In this document: positions 42,250 through 44,674 of the stretch, piece after piece
Layout of the letters: each line of letters begins with the position of its first letter
How positions within the stretch are numbered: the first letter of the stretch is position 1
NCBI GenBank assembly: GCA_001898855.1
Contig: MKVN01000039.1
Coordinates: 63,496 to 108,169 of the forward strand
Length of the DNA: 44,674 bases
Origin: Micrococcales bacterium 73-13
GTDB lineage: Bacteria > Actinomycetota > Actinomycetes > Actinomycetales > Microbacteriaceae
Direction: 5' to 3'
Made by a program: the position numbers and the translations under genes
The notes under the pieces: model-generated
Told to the model about the DNA's origin: nothing
Seen by the model: only the letters and a program-made list of their open reading frames with translations
Database searches by the model: none

Positions 42250-43255
42250 GCCCGCCTCCCGCGCCGGCCGGCCGGCGAAGGGGCCCGACCTCGACGGCGC
42301 CGAGAAGCTCGCGTTCTACCTCGCCTTCGTGCCCTATCTCCGCGAGCTCGGACCGGTGCCGGTCGCCGAGGCCGCGGCGCACTTCGGGTACCCGGAGGCC
42401 TTCATCCGCGAGTCGGTGCTCAAGATCATGACGATGGGCGTGCCGGGCGAGACCGGCATGTACCTGGCGCAGGACCTCTTCGACTTCGACCTCGCGGCGC
42501 TCGAGGAGGACGACGAGCTGGTGCTCGTGCAGCGCGTCGCCATCGACGACGTGCCGCGGATCTCGGCCCGCGAGGCCGCCGGCCTGCTCGCCGGGCTCGC
42601 GGTGCTCGGCGCCGACCCGGCGATCGCCGCCGTCGCCGACTTCACGAGCCTCCGCGAGAAGCTCGCCCGCGGCGCGGCGGACGCCCCGGCCGAGCCGATC
42701 GTCGCACCGGCGGCGGGCGGTGTGCCGGGCTTCGCGGTGCTGCGCGACGCGATCGCCGCCGGGCGGCGGGTCGCGTTCGACTACCGGGGCGCCGACGGCG
42801 CCAGCGCGCGCCGGGAGGTCGACCCGATCCGGCTCGAGTCGACCGACGCCGAGCACCACCTGCGCGGCTGGTGCTTCCTGCGCGACGACCTGCGGACGTT
42901 CCGGCTGGACCGCATCTCGGGGCTCGAGGTGCTCGACGCCGCGGTCGAGCACGGCGTCCCCGACCTCGACGCCTCGGAGATCGGCTTCGACCCGGGCCCG
43001 GAGCACGGGGTCGTCACGATCGAGTGCGACGCGGCCGGCCTCCCGCTGATGTCCGGCTACCGGCCGAGCGCCGCGCGCCGCATCGCCGGATCCGTCCGGG
43101 TGCGGATGGAGGTCGCGATCGGCTCCGACGCGGCGCTGCGACGGATCCTCGCCGAGGTCGCCGGCGCCGTCGTCGTCGCGCCGGACTCGGCGCGCGAGGC
43201 GGTGCGCGCCTGGGCGCGGGACTCGCTCGGGCGGTACCGGGAGCACGCCGGGTAG
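42242..43255 (+). CDS. pafC: WYL-domain transcriptional regulator PafC
   Basis: The 337-residue partner starts at ATG 42242 inside the end of pafB. It has an N-terminal wHTH (AEKLAFYLAFVPYLRELGPV through HFGYPEAFIRE), then a WYL domain with RRVAFDYRGADG and EHHLRGWCFLRDDLRTFRLDRI, and a WCX domain. It works with PafB as a DNA-damage-responsive activator. The stop codon TAG (43253-43255) is part of the tatA -10 box. Confidence 0.95.
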   Translation: MAEPASRAGRPAKGPDLDGAEKLAFYLAFVPYLRELGPVPVAEAAAHFGYPEAFIRESVLKIMTMGVPGETGMYLAQDLFDFDLAALEEDDELVLVQRVAIDDVPRISAREAAGLLAGLAVLGADPAIAAVADFTSLREKLARGAADAPAEPIVAPAAGGVPGFAVLRDAIAAGRRVAFDYRGADGASARREVDPIRLESTDAEHHLRGWCFLRDDLRTFRLDRISGLEVLDAAVEHGVPDLDASEIGFDPGPEHGVVTIECDAAGLPLMSGYRPSAARRIAGSVRVRMEVAIGSDAALRRILAEVAGAVVVAPDSAREAVRAWARDSLGRYREHAG

Positions 43256-43258
43256 ACT
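43253..43258 (+). promoter_or_regulatory. -10 box for tatA overlapping the pafC stop codon
   Basis: TAGACT shares its first three bases with the pafC stop. Unlike the other promoters in the block it gives a leader of about 22 nt that contains GAAAGGA before ATG 43287. Confidence 0.5.
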
Positions 43259-43286
43259 GTCCCCACCTCACGAAAGGATCGGGAAT

Positions 43287-43538
43287 ATGGGCCTCTTCCG
43301 GGAACCCTGGGTCATCATCCTGATCGTCGTGCTCGTCCTCCTGCTGTTCGCGGCGCCCAAGCTGCCGGCCTTCGCCAAGAGCCTCGGCCAGTCCATGCGG
43401 GTCTTCCGCAAGGAGGTCAAGACCATGAAGGACGAGAAGGCCGCCGACGCCGAGGCGGACGCGACCAGGAGCGGCGCCGGCACCGTCGCCGACGGCGCGG
43501 TCGCGAGCGAGGCGGACGACTCGAAGCCGTCCACCTGA
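43287..43538 (+). CDS. tatA: Twin-arginine translocase subunit TatA
   Basis: The 83-residue protein has one N-terminal membrane span (about residues 8-22), a hinge FAAPKLPAFAKSLGQ and an amphipathic helix MRVFRKEVKTM, followed by an acidic tail. The hinge reads F-A where Phe-Gly is usual. It forms the protein-conducting assembly that works with TatC, encoded 5 nt downstream. No tatB-like gene is in the window. Confidence 0.95.
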   Translation: MGLFREPWVIILIVVLVLLLFAAPKLPAFAKSLGQSMRVFRKEVKTMKDEKAADAEADATRSGAGTVADGAVASEADDSKPST

Positions 43539-43543
43539 GCGCC

Positions 43544-44377
43544 GTGGCCGCGAAGCCGGCGCGCGGGGGGCGGGATCCCGAGCGGACCATGTCGCTCGGG
43601 GGTCACCTGCGGGAGTTCCGCAAGCGCCTGCTCCTCGCGTTCCTCGGCATCCTCGTCGGCACGGTCTTCGGCTGGTGGGCGTCCGACTACGTGTTCGTCG
43701 GGCTGCAGGCGCCGATCGCGACGGTGGCGGCGCAGTCCGGCCGGGACGCGGCCCTCAACTTCGACACCATCGCCGGCTCCTTCGACCTCCGGCTGCAGAT
43801 CGCGCTGACCATCGGCTTCGTGGTGTCCTCGCCGGTGTGGCTCTACCAGCTCTGGGCCTTCCTGGCGCCCGGGCTGGTGCGCCGCGAGCGCCGATACGCG
43901 ATCGGCTTCCTGCTGTCCGCCGTGCCGCTCTTCCTCGGCGGCTGCATCGTCGGCTGGATGGTCATGCCGCACATCGTGGAGCTGTTCGTCGGCTTCGCGC
44001 CGGCCGACTCGATCTCGAACCTCTCGGCCCGCTACTACTACGACTTCATCCTCAAGCTCATGATCGCCACCGGGGTCGGCTTCGTGCTGCCCGCGGTGCT
44101 GGTGTTCCTGAACTTCGCCGGCATCCTCGGCGCGCGGACCATCCTGAAGGGCTGGCGCATCGCGATCATCGCGGTCGTGACGTTCACGGCGTTCGCGACG
44201 CCGGCGACCGACATCGTCTCGATGTTCCTGCTCGCGGTGCCGATGCTCGTGCTGTACTTCGCCGCGGCCGGCGTCGCCGCGCTGAACGACCGGCGGCGGG
44301 CGAAGCGGCAGGCGGCGTTCCTCGCCGAGGAGGGCCTGGACGACGACCTCGACGACGACCTCGCCCCGGCGGAGTAG
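43544..44377 (+). CDS. tatC: Twin-arginine translocase subunit TatC
   Basis: The 277-residue protein has six predicted membrane spans, the N-terminal signal-recognition motif GGHLREFRKRLL, VSSPVWLYQLWAFLAPGLVRRERR on the second cytoplasmic loop with its conserved Glu, and a Glu/Asp-rich C-terminus. It recognises the twin-arginine signal peptide and recruits TatA. It converges on a minus-strand regulator with 6 bp between the stops. Confidence 0.96.
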   Translation: MAAKPARGGRDPERTMSLGGHLREFRKRLLLAFLGILVGTVFGWWASDYVFVGLQAPIATVAAQSGRDAALNFDTIAGSFDLRLQIALTIGFVVSSPVWLYQLWAFLAPGLVRRERRYAIGFLLSAVPLFLGGCIVGWMVMPHIVELFVGFAPADSISNLSARYYYDFILKLMIATGVGFVLPAVLVFLNFAGILGARTILKGWRIAIIAVVTFTAFATPATDIVSMFLLAVPMLVLYFAAAGVAALNDRRRAKRQAAFLAEEGLDDDLDDDLAPAE

Positions 44378-44383
44378 GCCCGC

Positions 44384-44674
44384 TCAGCGCAGCGCCGCGC
44401 CGAGCTCGTCGCGTCCGGCGACGCCGAGCTTGCGGTAGACGCTCGCGAGATGGTTCTCGACCGTGCGCACCGAGAGCCCCAGCCGGTCGGCGATCTCGCG
44501 GTTGCGCAGCCGCGCGGCCGCGGCGTCGGCGACCGCGAACTCGCGAGCGGTGAGCTCGACCGGGCGAGCCGCGTCGGCGCCGCGGAGCTGGGCCGCGAGC
44601 AGCGCGGCGCGGCGGGCGAGCGGCGTCGCGCGCTGCGCCCGGGCGAGCTCCTGCGCCTGCGCGACGGCGTCGAT
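44384..44674 (-). CDS. LuxR-type HTH regulator, C-terminal part (continues beyond window)
   Basis: The last 96 codons of a minus-strand gene are visible, and the 5' end is past the window edge. They encode an Ala/Arg-rich helix (LARAQRATPLARRAALLAAQ) and a LuxR/GerE DNA-binding domain: ELTAREF, RNREIADRLGLSVRTVENHLASVYRKLGV and a short tail. The second helix is unusually Ala-rich (VADAAAARLR). The sensory or receiver part is not in view, so the subfamily is undefined. Confidence 0.85.
   Translation of the reverse strand: MDAVAQAQELARAQRATPLARRAALLAAQLRGADAARPVELTAREFAVADAAAARLRNREIADRLGLSVRTVENHLASVYRKLGVAGRDELGAALR

Overview
The window is high-GC DNA (roughly 70% by eye) from an actinobacterium. 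The conserved run tRNA-Leu, uppP, PAC2 protein, HAD hydrolase, trmI, FKBP lipoprotein, pafB, pafC, tatA, tatC, together with many leaderless promoters of the form TAGNNT placed 6-8 nt before a start codon, points to Micrococcales and most likely Microbacteriaceae. The family assignment is an inference from gene content and order. No insertion sequence, phage gene, integrase or CRISPR array was seen.

Region 1 (1-2427) is the 3' end of an adenylation / carrier protein / thioester-reductase enzyme, followed 13 nt later by a small AcpS-type phosphopantetheinyl transferase with a divergent C-terminus. Region 2 (2492-13487) is one tightly packed catabolic operon. An IclR regulator, whose own start codon is covered by two tandem 15-bp palindromes, leads into a polar-amino-acid-type ABC importer, an aldehyde dehydrogenase, a luciferase-like flavin monooxygenase, a ThDP-dependent enzyme, a YtcJ-type amidohydrolase, a YCII protein, a flavin reductase and a SnoaL-fold protein. 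Nearly every junction overlaps, so the set is probably made as a unit. The substrate is unknown, and a small nitrogen-containing compound fits the gene families.

Region 3 (13504-33243) is a 20-kb carbohydrate regulon in four transcription units around two divergent intergenic regions (19267-19651 and 30995-31225). A leftward unit carries an SDR, an FGGY kinase, a cupin-type phosphoglucose isomerase, a shikimate-dehydrogenase-like protein, an RpiR regulator and an aldose-1-epimerase-like protein. A rightward unit carries a ribose-type ABC importer interleaved with a cupin, a Gfo/Idh/MocA dehydrogenase, a fucose/arabinose-isomerase-like protein, a zinc dehydrogenase and a DTE-like epimerase. 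A second leftward unit carries a 2-hydroxyacid dehydrogenase, a KDPG-type aldolase and a phosphotriesterase-like hydrolase. A second rightward unit is a coupled TIM-barrel isomerase plus Gfo/Idh/MocA pair. Both intergenic regions contain palindromes of the form KGTAGYNNNACTAC, the best candidate for a common RpiR operator. The duplicated dehydrogenase plus TIM-barrel composition recalls 3-keto-sugar pathways such as levoglucosan catabolism, here combined with isomerase, kinase and aldolase genes.

Region 4 (33376-44674) is conserved housekeeping DNA: tRNA-Leu(GAG), a DUF998-like membrane protein, an M20 peptidase, UppP, a PAC2 protein, an HAD phosphatase, TrmI, an FKBP lipoprotein, a small lipoprotein, PafB/PafC, TatA/TatC and the end of a LuxR-type regulator on the minus strand. 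The interval between trmI and pafB, where many actinobacteria keep the Pup-proteasome genes, here holds only two lipoprotein genes.
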